Assembly (NCBI GenBank): GCA_963693285.1
Contig: OY848924.1
Location: 3,427,214 to 3,491,213, forward strand
Direction of reading: 5' to 3'
Length of the DNA: 64,000 nt
From: Xestospongia muta
Taxonomy: Eukaryota; Porifera; Demospongiae; Haplosclerida; Petrosiidae
Part shown: positions 1 to 13,160 of the stretch, piece after piece
Layout of the letters: each line of letters opens with the position of its first letter
Numbering within the stretch: the first letter of the stretch is position 1
Notes under the pieces: generated by a model
Told to the model about the DNA's origin: nothing
Databases searched by the model: none
What the model saw: the letters and a program-made list of their open reading frames with translations, nothing else
Position numbers and translations under genes: made by a program

Positions 1-356
1 TGAACAAAATTTTAGTTATTATTATTAATACCTTAACAATGACGTTATATACTTTAGATATAGTTTATGTACAAATGTTATCTTAAGTGAACAGATGTAT
101 GAGTGACAGTCACTGACATAATTAATCTGTTCCTACAGTAGCCTCGTTATCATTTAAATTAGGGTTTAGATTTTTTTTCTAACTTTTAAAAATTTTGGAT
201 AATTATTCTTAGAACATTTTTGTCGAAAAATGTTATTACAATATTTGAAGAAATGGGCATTCTAGGTATGAAAAAAGTTTGTATCAATTATTAATACCAC
301 ATTAAAATGTCATATTTCAATGGAAATAATTCATAAATAACTGTAGTGTGACTTAC

Positions 357-3300
357 TTTGTCTGTAGCATTTACATCAGCTCGTCCCACTTTGATTAATA
401 AATTTAGAGCATCAACATAACCCTTCTCTGCTGCAAAATGTGCTGGTCTTCGTTGATACTAGAAAAAAATTGGAAAATTTATTCAATTACACAAATCACA
501 CTAATAATTATTATAATAATTACATTACCATGGTGAATCTAATAATAATTATTACTACATATATAAGTATACTTGATATAAACTATAAATAGTAGCTAAA
601 ATACAAGGCACTAACAAACTCCCTTTATAAGCTATGCCATGCTATGTATATCATGATTTTTGTTAACATCACCTTTTATTGAATAACAAAACACATTAGA
701 TGCATTAAATGCACTCTATATGTGATCTTAGTACATATGAATTTCATAAGCCATACTCAATGACATGTAATATAGTGCTAGCCCTGTTTACAGACAAAGA
801 AATTATTATCCAGTAATTTAAAGCTGTTGATAAACAATTACTATATGTCAATATATCATCAACTTTAAGCTTTAATGTTTAAGGAGAGAGGTTTATTTAT
901 ATTAGCAACCACATATAATTCACATTTGTTAAGGACAGCCTCAGATGGCACATTATATTACTGTTTGTCCATCAATAATAATTAAGGTCTAATTGTTTCT
1001 TCTCAATGTAACCACAGGTTTATTGAAAATAGCAATGTCAATATTTATATTCATATTTTAAAGAGGTTTAAGGTCTAAGGAACAAACATGCACATATTAA
1101 ATGGCACAAGCTTAGTTAACAATGTATAATCTAACTTTTCCTACTATCACTTTCAAATACTTATACTACTGACATATAATATCCAATTCTTGAAAATGCA
1201 TTTAAAGGATTTTCCTAACATTTTCATGAAGTTACTACACAGAGCCAAAGTTTGAAAAGTTCCTATACTTAATGTCCATGTAGCAAACACCTATACACAA
1301 ACATCACTTAGCATTCAGGCAAAAGCTTCCATACTTAGGTTCTCAAATTGTGTCATTTTTGTAACAACTGCACTTAAACATTAATTATCAACTTTACTAG
1401 CATGATATAACTTTAGTAAAATATGGCTTTAAGACTATATTTTAAGTCAATTCTTTCTTCGTTTTTTAGCAGTGACAAATACATATGTCATGCTATTTTC
1501 CATAATGTAAAGTTCAAGTCATTTTTATACGAGTAACTCTATTTTCAATACCATTGTATACCTATTAACTACTGATTTAAGTCTAGTAAAACATAATAAT
1601 CTCTACACATAATATACACTGACTTCATCACAAATATTGGGATCTGCATTGGAGTTTAACAGTAGCTTTACAATATCACAGTGACCTCCTTCTGAGGCTA
1701 GATGTAGAGCTGTTTGCTGGTACTAAAAAAAGCAACAAATACATAAGTATTTACAGTTTATTATAATAGTACAAAATATACAGTACATTGCAATACAAAC
1801 AAATGATAAAGAATTGTCCTAAGACTCTTTTGGTTGCTTTGGCATTAAAGTTGTTTGGAAATTTGAAAAACAGTTAATATTTGGGTAGAACAAATCCTTG
1901 CTTAGTAGTATTGTATGACAATACCAATAGAGTAAAATGATGGCCTAATGAAAATAGAAAAAAATAGCTCAACTGCTTTCTAAAAATGATTAAGCAAAGC
2001 TGTAAAAAACAGTATCTACAAGCTTATGATAAGTGGGGCTAATTCTCATAATGCCTGTTACTGATCTCCTTTATTATAGAATATATTACATTAAAAAGTC
2101 AACATTAACAAGAAACAGTAATTTATTACTTCTTAATGAGTGTACTAACCTCCTTAGAATAATGAACATTGACATTAGCACCTGATATAAGTGCTAAATT
2201 TACATTTTCTATAACACTATTTTTAGCTGAAGTCAAAAGTAAGTCATCCTGATAAAAATAAATAATATATTATAACTGTGACATGTACCCACATATAATT
2301 AGATCATGTATCATAACATATGAGATGACTATGTGTACGTCATTGTATAAAATTTATATATTATTACATTTATCACTTACATTTCTAACTTGATCCAGAT
2401 CACATCCAAAAGAACATAGCAGCTTAACAATGTCGTGATGATCAAACCAGTATGCTATATGGAGTGGAGTTTGACCCCACTACAAAATGAAATGAATTAT
2501 TTTATAACAACAGCAGATTAGAATTATGAGAGTGTACACACATATATAGAAATAGCCACACAATGGCATAAATTTAAGTAAATGCATGTGAAACATGCAA
2601 ATATGTATTGATAGTGACAACACCCAACATTTCCAGTTCTAAATTTTAAGCTACCTTAAAAAATTTTACAGTACATTTATAGATGTGATAAGAATAAAAA
2701 ATTGTGGATATTTGGCAAGTGTGTGCAAAGCTATATTCAAATAAGCTTGAGAAATCTGTTGAACAATGGAAAAGCATAGATGTTTTCAAAAAATGTACTT
2801 CTCACATTGATATTGATTTATATCTTGTCCTACTAGACTGGTACTATTACATATATGTACATGTAGTAGAAACAACAAATGAAATACAAACTATATACTG
2901 TACATACTGACTTTGTTACAAATATTAGGATCTGCATTTGATTGTAAGAGAAACTGGACTGTCTCAATGTGACCAAAAAGTGACGCATAATGTAAAGCTG
3001 TATTCAGATGCTGATAATGAAAGATCAAAGAATCCAAATGAAAATACTGATTACAACATTATTAAATACTACAGTAAGAGAATATTACTAGTCTGGTAAT
3101 TAGTTACAGTATTGTGAAGGTATCACAGCAATCTTTGACATCATACTAAAGAGTTAGTACCAGTTTAAAATATATGTGTATACAAATGAAGCAGTGATTT
3201 TGTTAATGATAGACTTGGTCTAGTTCCTTGTTTATTACAGCAATATCACAAGATTGCTTATGTAGGCATGTAGATAACAAAAAGCTATAGTATTGCTAAA

Positions 3301-5505
3301 ATATATCCCATTTAAATTACAAATATAAATACTGGAATCTACATAATTACATTATATTATTACATATTTCATCACTTAAGTGTAGTGAGAGTACTAATAT
3401 CATATTAACTTTTAAAGATATACTCTAAAATATTATAATATAGTCTTATTTATGTTATGTTTTGTTACTTCATATTGTTTTTGTGCTCTGTTTAATAACA
3501 AAGCATACAGTAAAACTATACATTGCCCTGTGGATTCTTACACTACATTGTGGTTTTGAGTATCATATTCTGACTTCACACAGAATATTCAATATGCTTC
3601 TGTTTTATCATCATATATATGCATATACAATTTATCTCATTCAGTTTTGAGTATTTTTTGACTATCAAAAATTTATACTTTTCCAAGCACAAAGTCTTAT
3701 ATGCACATCAACTGTACATTTCATTAATTGTAAAATTAATGAGCTATCTATTTGCAACTAGAAAATAATCAGTTGTAAGTTATAACTTACAAAGTCTGAG
3801 TCTTTAGCATTTATATCAATTTTCTTCTCAATAGCTTCTTTCACTATATTCACTAGTCCACTTGCAGCAGCTGCCAACATAATCTCAGTCTAAGAAATCA
3901 CAACAAGTAAATATAGATAATGTAAATCATAATTAATACAACAGTATATACAAGTGTCGATTTTAAATACATATACTTCATTACAACCTCTCTAGTATTT
4001 ATTCTACAAAATATTTATCAGCTTTAAAGACAGCTAATGCTGTTTGCTCTATATCTCAAAGATGTATTCTTGTTAATCAAAATGTACATCAAATGACTAA
4101 ACTATAGGATCTCTATCTAAAGGAATACTGTGTCTGTTAATTAAACAGAATAAATAAATATTCACATCGCTCATTTATCCTTCTAACAAAAAAGTATAAA
4201 ATAATGTATTGTTATGTGTATAAGGACTGAGCAATAAATAGGAGAAATTTTAATTTAAGTATGTACATGTATATAATATCAATGTAACAATGAAACATGT
4301 GAGTTATTATAAACATTGACGTCACTATATTTATGAATTCACTTACATAATTAGGAGTAACACCTGCATTTTCCAAGAATTGTACTATTGTGTTATGACC
4401 ATTGATGTAAGCTATAGTATGTGGTGTTGTACGAGGTGTTGGAATCTATATGATAAATGAAGACATTTAAGTGAAATCCAATAACATATCTGCATACACA
4501 TATTAAATCTACTTATTTTGAATTAATATGTTAATCTAATAGATGGAATTAATAGCAGTAACTTAAAAGTAAATTAATAGGATCTTACCCAATGACGATA
4601 TTTCAAGTTTGCTCCTTTCTGAAGAGCTTGTTTAACTTTCTCTAAATATCCAGCTTTAGCAGAATCCCAAAGCTCTCTGTCCTATAATAATAATACAAGT
4701 CATTTCAATTATAAATAGTAAATCATACACAAGTACATGGATTATATGAGACTAATAAATCTATAGGACAGGTCAATTACTCAATACACAAAGGAGCAAG
4801 GACAAGCCATGGAAATGGCAGAGACAGGGAAAATGGTTAAAAAACAGACTCAGAAGACAATTTTTATTTACTTAAGAACACCAAACCTAAAGTTTTAAAG
4901 TTAAGGCAGCAATCTGAGCATTCATGAAGTTTGATATTGAGTTATTGTCAGTTAATTAAATCATTATGACAAAACTTTTCCACACTTTGCATATTATTAA
5001 CATAAGGCTACTTGTTTTGTAGAGACATTTCAGGCCCTGTCTGCAGCTTGTAATAAAAATTCATGAACAATTTTATTTATGATGAAACTGTGCAGTCTGT
5101 GTCCGAACATTTTTTCTATCATTATAAAACCATTGCAAAGTCTCTGCACAATATTGTACTAGTGTGACAAGTGGAAAGAAGAAAAGGAATAATTTACTTC
5201 CCTGTTCTTCACTTTAGTAATATTCTACAGCATTATAAAAGAGCTTAGTAGCTATATAAAGACTCAACAATGGTAAGTAGGTGCTGAAATAAACCTATTT
5301 CAACTTTTAACAATTATTTAAAAGCATTATAATGTAATAGACTGAAAATAGCACCCATTTTTCTGCGGTTCCATCTCTAAGTACTTATTACATACTTAAT
5401 AATAGCATGTAATATTTTGATTGTACATTAGCTATAGCATATTGTATTATTTACTAATACACTTACAATTTCTCTCTGATCTCTTTCTGAAAACTGAGTC
5501 GACAT
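357..5505 (-). CDS. ANK-ROCO family gene, 5' part (paralogue of the 28.3-43.8 kb gene)
   Basis: Nine exons on the - strand read in order: 5467-5505 (start, MSTQFSERDQREI), 4589-4681, 4347-4445, 3791-3889, 2912-3010, 2381-2479, 2150-2248, 1624-1722, 357-458. All are flanked by AG/GT sites, all junctions are phase 0, and together they give 276 codons. Most exons are 99-102 nt and encode one ankyrin repeat each (cores such as TALHLAS, TPLHIAYW, NADPNIC); the 2150-2248 and 3791-3889 exons are degenerate repeats. The Roc and later exons must lie beyond the left edge. Exon order, lengths and phases match the + strand gene at 28323, except that one exon (1624-1722) stands where that gene has three. 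No frameshift or stop is seen, so the gene is probably functional. Ankyrin repeats bind protein partners; the cellular role is inferred only from the paralogue's Roc and death folds. Confidence 0.85.
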
Positions 5506-5536
5506 AGCCAAGCACGTTGGTAGTAATGATTGATCT
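5506..5536 (-). promoter_or_regulatory. 5'UTR segment with conserved splice acceptor
   Basis: Just upstream of the ATG at 5505 the - strand reads TAATGTTCTATTAG|AGATCA, a good 3' splice site. The same string precedes the ATG of the + strand paralogue (acceptor about 28290). This suggests that both genes carry an intron in the 5'UTR and share its acceptor by descent. A GTAAGT on the - strand at 7872-7877 could be the donor of the upstream untranslated exon (inference). Confidence 0.45.
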
Positions 5537-5539
5537 CTA

Positions 5540-8500
5540 ATAGAACATTAGATATAAATGTAATTATATCACTTATCTATATACTATATAGAATAATCGC
5601 TTTTATGACTTCATGTTACAAAGAGAATAAAGTGTACATTCTTTATTAATGACTAGTGTAATATGATACATTTTTATCACGACAAATTCATCTCAAGTAA
5701 AATAATTTAAAATTAAAGAAAATAAAGGGACTATGATTTGAAACATTTATCTAATGTCCTATCATTTGTCTCCAGTCTATCATGCCCTAAGCAAACATGA
5801 TTTGAAATTTAGCTTGACTTTCTTGGGACATGCAGGAAGTCTCAAATGTTGCAATTATAACATGTCTTTATACGATAATTTATACCAAACAAACAAAGGA
5901 TAAGTGTATTATAGACTAGTACAAATCATATATTTAAAATATAAGAAATACTAATTCATGTTTAGATTATGTACAACAGATTTATTGTAGATGACAAGTG
6001 TATCACAGTAATAATAATAATATTTATTGTTAAAATTTGAATGTAGTATAAATATTATTTTCTTGTAGCAAGAAAATAGACTATCTTTTGTTGTAGGCAT
6101 GGTAGTGTGGGGATGAGGTTAGGCGTGATTAGCTAAAAGGATACTAAGTTATATACAAAGGGAAGTACCTCCTCTCCAATCAAAGTCATAGTGATATTAT
6201 GAGTGTCATTGATTGAATTAATCTTTTGAAAATAAAAAAAGCTATCCATAAATGAACTACTTCCTCATTTAGAAGAGCTTCCTTTCAAACAATGACCAAA
6301 ATAGCATTATCCTGAGCGTATTTATGTAGGAGCAATTATATTGCCTGGTATGTCATGTGCCCCAGGTAGTCATAAAATAGATATTGCGCCGTGTGTTGTA
6401 ATTATGTTGTAATTATATACAATATATCTTCTATTCTCTTTGTTATAGGTCGTAATTGAAAAGCAAGAAAATAAACAGGTTTTTTAGCACTGATAATTTA
6501 GCTAAAACAAATTCGTTAATCCTAACTGAGAGGGCGTTGAAGAAGTTGAAAGCATCTTGCTAGCATTCTGGTAGCTGAAGTCTTCCAAAGATACTGCTGC
6601 CAATTATCTATTATTTGTAATTCTATTTTTTTGTTTCATTGTGGACTTATTATCATCTAAATTACAATCTTGTATTATATATATTAACAGACGTTCTCTC
6701 GTGCTAACTTCGCTCCCAGATTGCTACGCTCCAAGGGAAGAAATAGTCTTTTTTTCTCGGGATGTGTCTATCTGGGGATGAGACTCCTGTTTCAACGAAG
6801 CCCAGTCAAAATATATGGAGGGCCGTTATAAAAAGCAGTAACATAGAGACGACAGAATGATGGAAGGACAGTACCTTATAAGAATATAACATTTAATTAC
6901 TAATATCTTGCATAAAGCGCGCATGGACTAACGGACATGTTGCGAACGCTTTATTGTTTACAATGATCGTCAAATTTTTCGTGGCGAGTTTACTTCAACA
7001 GCTGAAAATTCACATGATCCACTGCTTGGGTCAGGTCAAGTCCGATCAGTCAACTAGGGACCGACGTGTCTACTCCATAATGTTTGTATGACTACGAAAG
7101 CATGTGGCCCGAGGTTCGGACTGTGTAGTCTCATTGCCTTGAAGGTCGCACTGAGTTTTCATATTGCCGTGTTTCGTACACAAAAGTACTATATAGCCCA
7201 CTTTTTATTGCCAGAAAAATGACAAGCTAAAAGTAACGAGCAGATCCTGGTGTACGAAGTGACAGCACAGCATATCTCACTAACTACAAGTTAATTACGA
7301 AGACATTAGAGCTTTAAATTTTATATGTGCCACTGGGATCTTTGGTTAGGGCTCAAAACATGCTAATTTGGACTGTACGTCCTACTTGGTTTTCATAGTT
7401 CATAGTTAATATCCCTCTGGTCTGCAACTAATGTTAATAAACATACAAAACGTTAATACAGCACAAAGTAACAGCATAGCATATTTAAAGCAGCTGTAAA
7501 TCAATTCAAGCAAGATAGTTCATGCTTTAGATTTGGCTCATTTGGGCAATCTGATTAAAAAAATTAATAATATCTATGGTTTATACACACGAAGGATCAA
7601 AATACGTTGATCTGGTTTGCATAGTTTGTACACCTTTGGTTTGCAGACATCACTGTATAAAAATGTATTACCTCATTCTTGGTGTGTGTCTATGAATAAA
7701 AAGCTGCAGCATACTGACTAAACTATCTTCCACTCATTTACCACTGGGAGAGGAGGCTGACTGCCTAAGAAGTACTTGCACACTGACATGTACATGTATA
7801 TAACAACATTATAATTTATAATTTTGTCTAAGTAGCAACACAGTTAACAATACCAAATAGCATATTATTTACTTACATCAACTAGTTCGCAGACACTCTT
7901 CAATTCAGATTGTGGGAATCTTCCTTGTCGTTATAGTTGTCGTTGCAAAAAGTATTCAATATATATATGGTATATAATTTATTATCACATGATGTCATAA
8001 TGCAATATAAGTGAGACTTCAATAATGTTAAAATACTGGGTTTTCCTCAGTTGTTTACATAATAATACAAGTGAGTATATTCATGATGGTAATAATGGAA
8101 TGTTATAAAATGGTGTTAATACGCACACCAATTGTTATGTGCTATTAATACCCTCCCTACAGAGGTGCTAAAAATACATCTGTCAATACTATAAACCTTT
8201 TTAATAATAATGCAGTTGATATCAAGACTACTATCATTTAGGATTGACGTCTTTTAACACTGACATACTTTATTTTCTTTTAATGATTAGAATAAAAATT
8301 ACATAATAATAATTATTAAGATCTGTTTAATTGACAAAATATAACTTAGGAACATGATAATTCAAAAAGAAGTGTTAATGGATACAATAATAAGAAATAT
8401 TTATAACATCCATCTGTCATGTTTCTTGTAAACTTAAAAGGTATTTAGCAAAGAAATAAAAAAAGGGAAAACAATGAAGTAATTATTGTTCACAATTTCA

Positions 8501-8737
8501 TTATTTTAGCTTTCTGTTATCAATATTATTAGAGACAAGGCTGAATAACAGAAAGAACTAAAGATTAGAGATGTTTATTATGTATGATGTTCATACTTAT
8601 CAACAAACATAATAATTGTACTTAAGATATTTCATAGTAAAGCAGCATTACATGAAAGAAGTTGCACATTTGTAATAGTACATGGCCTTCGTTGTACACT
8701 GTCACAGGTATCAATGGTAACCTTTGAAAATTGTAAT

Positions 8738-8768
<31 letters not shown>

Positions 8769-8925
8769 CCATAATCTATGTCATACAAGTATCATTCTAG
8801 TGTTTTTCAGTACTTTATAATGTAAAGCTAAGGTTTATAAAAATGAATGACATGTCTCAGTCCACGTGATTTATCCTACAGCTATGAGTAAGGTTCTGGT
8901 TGAATTTACAACTCACTTGCACCAA
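5540..8925. other. Intergenic region / probable 5'UTR intron and promoter, no recognised gene
   Basis: No open frame with splice sites could be built. The stretch around 6680-7300 is visibly richer in G+C than its surroundings, as expected for a promoter or an old inserted fragment. A short open stretch on the - strand at about 7878-7925 ends in GTAAGT (7872-7877) but meets a stop codon just upstream. It may be an untranslated first exon of the - strand ROCO gene. Confidence 0.4.
8739..8769. repeat. (GA)n microsatellite
   Basis: An almost pure run of GA dinucleotides with one interruption (GAAAGA). Confidence 0.9.
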
Positions 8926-8929
8926 AATG

Positions 8930-9860
8930 ACTTCATCTTTATTACTATGAATTTACAAAAAAGAACTCATGCAAATTAATAGCAACAGAATCCTATTGTC
9001 TCAGTCCAGATGAGAAATTACCCGCTCTACACAAAAACAAAAAGTTATTTAAAATTCATAGAAACAAGATAAAATTTTTGCTTTGAGTACTGAAGACAGA
9101 CACAATAGAAAGATGCACTAGGATATATATCATTGATTTTAATAAGATGATTCTGTTTGCTAATATGTTAATATGGTTAAGTGGTACAATTAGTTATAGT
9201 CTTTTTTTAACTAGACAGTCATTGTATTGTTTCTTACCTGTCATGTTAATGTTGTGAGTTTGTACATGTGTTCCATTAACAATAGCAACTACCAATAGTT
9301 ACCAAATCTTATAATTAAGTGCTGTTACTTACACATGTAAATGTCAGACTCATGATCACATGTGGAAAGAGTAGCATAAATCATAACTAATCTTTTTTCA
9401 AACTAGACAAAGTTGTTTCATGTTAGTGTCTGTAATAAATTAAATCTCTGTTTATCTAACATCTTGAATATTGATCATATGAAAGACACTCCTAAACAAA
9501 CAGATATATTGTTTATCATACAACTAAAATATTGGACAATTATAATTATGCTGCATTATATTTATTATTAGGTAATGATTGAATCTAATTCCAGTCAAAA
9601 GATGTACAAAACAGACATTACCATACTCATCAGTGTAGCAGTGTGGTATACAATACATGAGGTGACATAATATACTGTACATTAGATTATGTCACATCAA
9701 ATGTATAAGTTGATGGTTGTAGCATTCTAAATTTTATCCAATACTAGTTCTAAAATTAATCGTATCATATTTTCAACATTGTAATTGCTAAACTGAAAAT
9801 ATGATTCTTTCACTACTAACTAATTAGCAAAATTTTAATTCCACTTAATTTGCTGTAAAA
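8930..9860. repeat. Duplicated block, copy 1
   Basis: Aligns by eye with 10940-12260. Shared landmarks include GATGCACT-GGATAT, the string CATGATCACATGTG-AAGAGTAG, and ATATACTGTACATTAGATTATGTCA. The copies are clearly diverged with many substitutions and small indels. No coding potential was recognised. This copy lacks the roughly 330-bp insert present in copy 2, so it acts as an empty site. Confidence 0.75.
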
Positions 9861-10939
9861 TACTGCATTGTAATGAAATGAAAGTAAGTACTAGTACTTG
9901 CTTTCATTTTATTTCTGAAGTACTCCAGATGAAGATAGCAAACAAGAAATAAATAATGTGACAACATCCTCCACCCTTACATTGATTAATAATATACATA
10001 TTTGCTATATTATAATAAAGACGCATTGCTATTTTAGCCAAATCAACACCTCTTCAAATGTGACAAAAATACACAAATGGGATAAATTATGATAACTGTA
10101 AAGTAGATACGTTTCAGAATACCCCTAGGTTTTCATATACATGTAATGTTGAAGTCCACCTTTTTATGGAGCACTTGCTTCTATATGTAAGCAATCTAAA
10201 CTAGAAGGGATTTTGCTGGTTCATGATTTCAACAGCTAAATCTGTCACACAAACTCTTACAACTATGAATAAAAAGGTCTGACTTAAGTGCACTGTCTAA
10301 ACTCCATCCTTTACCTTTTGTTGCCTAGCAGCAGACATTATATATCCACCTTCCATTCACTTTTGTTCAAATGTTACTTTTATAATTGCTCTTATTTTCA
10401 CTAACTTTGCTTTCATTAAATCTCTGTTGGCTTTAGTCACTGTATGAAGATAAATCCTTGTTTGTGTAGCCTACACATACAACAGAATAGCAGAACTCAA
10501 TATCAACATTGTACCACCAATAATTTTAAAAGTGACTTGACTTATATTCAATATCTAAGAGGCTCTAACTCCTACAGCTAAATAAACACATAGCAGTCAA
10601 TATTAACTAAACTACTATCTGTGTGTTCATGTACTTTACATAAATCTATCTAAACATACCATGTGACTCTCAAATTGATCTTTTATCTCTTTCTTCTAGA
10701 TAAGAACGTAAATGACTACTTGGTCTTTGAATTGTTTGTCAAACTAGTCGAAAGATTTTTAATTAGTGATATATCAAACCAATCAGTCTTTATCTCAGTT
10801 CTTCCTCTACTGAATTGTGTCTAAAAAAGTCAGTAAAAATGTATATCTGATCATCATCTATATAATGTACACTAAAGATGTACACATGTAAATTTAAAAA
10901 AAGTTACATTTGTTTTTCTAGTGGCCATGGAAAATACAG
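9861..10939. other. Non-coding spacer between duplicated blocks
   Basis: No gene recognised. The part around 10555-10640 (CTAACTCCTACAGCTAAA) recurs at 12283-12350, so the duplicated unit probably extends into this spacer. Confidence 0.5.
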
Positions 10940-12350
10940 ACACAAGTGACTTTGTTGTGATACTATGAATTTATAAAGAACTCATCTAAATTAATAGTAA
11001 TAAAATTTCATTCCAAATTTGTTGCCAGACAAGATCTACTGCCCATTTGGGACTAAAACAATTCATAGAAATAAGATTAAATTTCTCACTTTGAGTGTTA
11101 AAGAGCACACAAAGGAAGATGCACTGGGATATAGCATTGATTTTAAATAAGACGGTTCCATTTGGTAATATGTAAATGTGGTCTATAAGTTATACAATTA
11201 GTTATAATTTTTGTTTTAACTTGAAACTCATTGTTTCTTACAAGTCACATTAATGTGAGTTTATGCATTTGTTCCATTAACAGTTACAAGTTACTAAATA
11301 TTACAATCAGGTATTGCTACTGTAATAACCTTGTCTTTGTACTTTAATGTTACATGCACTAATTTGAATCATTGTTAATCCTCACTTCCAACTCTGTGTT
11401 AGTGACAAATTACAATACTTGCACTGAGTCTGCAGTCTGTCTGCTATTCATTGGGGTTAAGCTATATTGACAATTGTTATATCTGTGGTATAGCCACCAT
11501 TATAACTTGCATGTTTTCATTTAATATACGATGATGATATTGCATAGTTTAAACAACCTACGTTGCCTATTTTATTCAGTATGTTATCATGTAGTTGCAA
11601 TGATCACTGCCACAGCTGAACAACCTTGAGGTGAAAATTTGTCATTATAAAATGATTGTATATGGAGAACACATGTAAACATCAGACTCGTGATCACATG
11701 TGCCAAGAGTAGCATAAATCATGACTGCTCCTTTTCTAAAGTAGACAAAGATGTTGCATGCTAGTTTCAATAATAAATACAGCAATAAAATGTATATTAA
11801 AGCTATGTACTGTATGTAGCATATTGGAGTCAAGAAGTTATCCTTTCTGTACGAATCTCCATTTTGTTTGCTCTAAGTAAAAGATTTTCTAACCGAAGAG
11901 ATATACTTCACAATCTTTATCATACAACTAAAGTATAGGATAATTATGATTATGTTGCATTGTATTTGTTATTAGGAGATCATTGAATCTAATTCCAACC
12001 AAGACATGACACATACTACCATACTCATTAGCATAGCAGTATCGTATACAGTACTTAATGAAATGACACAATATACTGTACATTAGATTATGTCATATCA
12101 AATATATAAGGTGACAATCGTAGTATTTTAAAATTTTAATATAATACAAATTCTAAAATTAATCATATAATATTTAAACATTATAAATGTTAAAATATGA
12201 TATGATTAATGCAAGAATTATTAGAATGAAATTATTGTGACTCTGACTACTAATTAGTTAGCAAAATTCTCACTTAACTGACTCTAACTCCTACAGCTAA
12301 ACACATAGTAGTAAATATTAACTAAAATTAAGATTCTTAGCAACTATCTG
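10940..12350. repeat. Duplicated block, copy 2 (with insert)
   Basis: Diverged direct copy of 8930-9860, extended by homology of 12283-12350 to 10555-10640. It carries an extra segment of about 330 bp (roughly 11330-11665) that is absent from copy 1. Part of that insert recurs near 62990-63190. Confidence 0.7.
11440..11640. repeat. Dispersed repeat, copy A
   Basis: Shares with 62990-63190 an ordered series of strings: CTGTGGTATAG, TATAACTTGCAT, TTGCCTATTTTATT and the palindrome-like CA(A/G)TGATCACTGCCAC. It sits in the segment that copy 2 of the block has and copy 1 lacks, so it is probably a mobile or once-mobile sequence of unknown class. Confidence 0.6.
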
Positions 12351-12399
12351 TGTGTTTGAATATATTATCTCTCTCTTTCTCTCTATCTCTCTGTAAGAA

Positions 12400-12650
12400 A
12401 CAGCAGCAATCAGTGTACAACTTATAGACCATGTTTACATATTAGTAAACATCTTATTGAAAATTAATATCCCAGTGCATTATCCTGCTGTGTGGCTTTT
12501 AACAACCAAAGTGAAAAAATTTAATTTTATTAATATGAATTAAAACAGCTCATCTTTTTAGTGTGAAGTGGGTGGTTCATATGACCTTACACCAAACTGA
12601 GACAACCGGATTTTAATTTAGATGACTTCTTTGTAAATTCATAGTAATAA
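12400..12650. repeat. Inverted partial copy of the 10.95-11.19 kb block
   Basis: Read on the - strand, this stretch matches 10960-11190 (shared: CATTTACATATTA, ATATCCCAGTGCAT, reverse-complemented). It is a third copy of the block, in inverted orientation. Confidence 0.55.
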
Positions 12651-12772
12651 AATTAAAGTCACTATGTGTACATGTGTTTGAATTCATCCAGGACCACACT
12701 CATAGCTGTAGGATGATGTGTTGGATCATGATTAGATTTATAATTATAAATACAGTTACCTTAATCTCTCCC

Positions 12773-12775
<3 letters not shown>

Positions 12776-12818
<43 letters not shown>

Positions 12819-12836
12819 TATATATATATATATATA
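12776..12836. repeat. (TC)n-(TA)n compound microsatellite
   Basis: About 20 TC units followed by GTA and a TA run that ends in a TATAG acceptor directly before the kinase-like reading frame at 12838. A CT tract stands in the same relative place beside the kinase relic near 51300. Confidence 0.9.
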
Positions 12837-12837
12837 G

Positions 12838-12936
12838 GTTGTTACTCAGTGGTACAGATCTCCAGAGGTATTAATACAATCCTCTTATAGTAAAACAGTA
12901 GATATAAGGAGTGTAGGATGTATTTTAGCTGAAATG
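12838..12936 (+). pseudogene. CMGC (MAPK/CDK-like) kinase exon remnant
   Basis: After a TATATAG acceptor, 33 codons are open. They contain WYRSPEVL followed by [17 protein letters not shown], the activation-segment end (APE motif as SPE) and helix-F region of CMGC kinases. The family's D-x-W-S-x-G motif reads DIRSVG, so the normally conserved Trp is Arg. No donor site or other kinase exon follows on this strand, and the frame decays after AEM. A related piece at 51236-51296 (- strand) keeps the Trp. I therefore call this a broken duplicate. Whether the parent was a MAPK or a CDK cannot be decided from this length. Confidence 0.6.
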
Positions 12937-13160
12937 GACATAAACTATCTAATTTTAGCAAAGTCATACGAGCTAAATGTTCATAAGAATATCATGACAT
13001 TACCAAGTTTTTTAATATATTGAACATTATTTGAGAAATCATTTGTCATATTTTTATTTTAGCAAAGCAATATACACATTTATTAGTAAGAGTTTTTCCT
13101 GTTTAATAACTTACTTGGTGTCTTTCTTTTTAATACAAAAGGTAGTATTTCATTTAAAGA

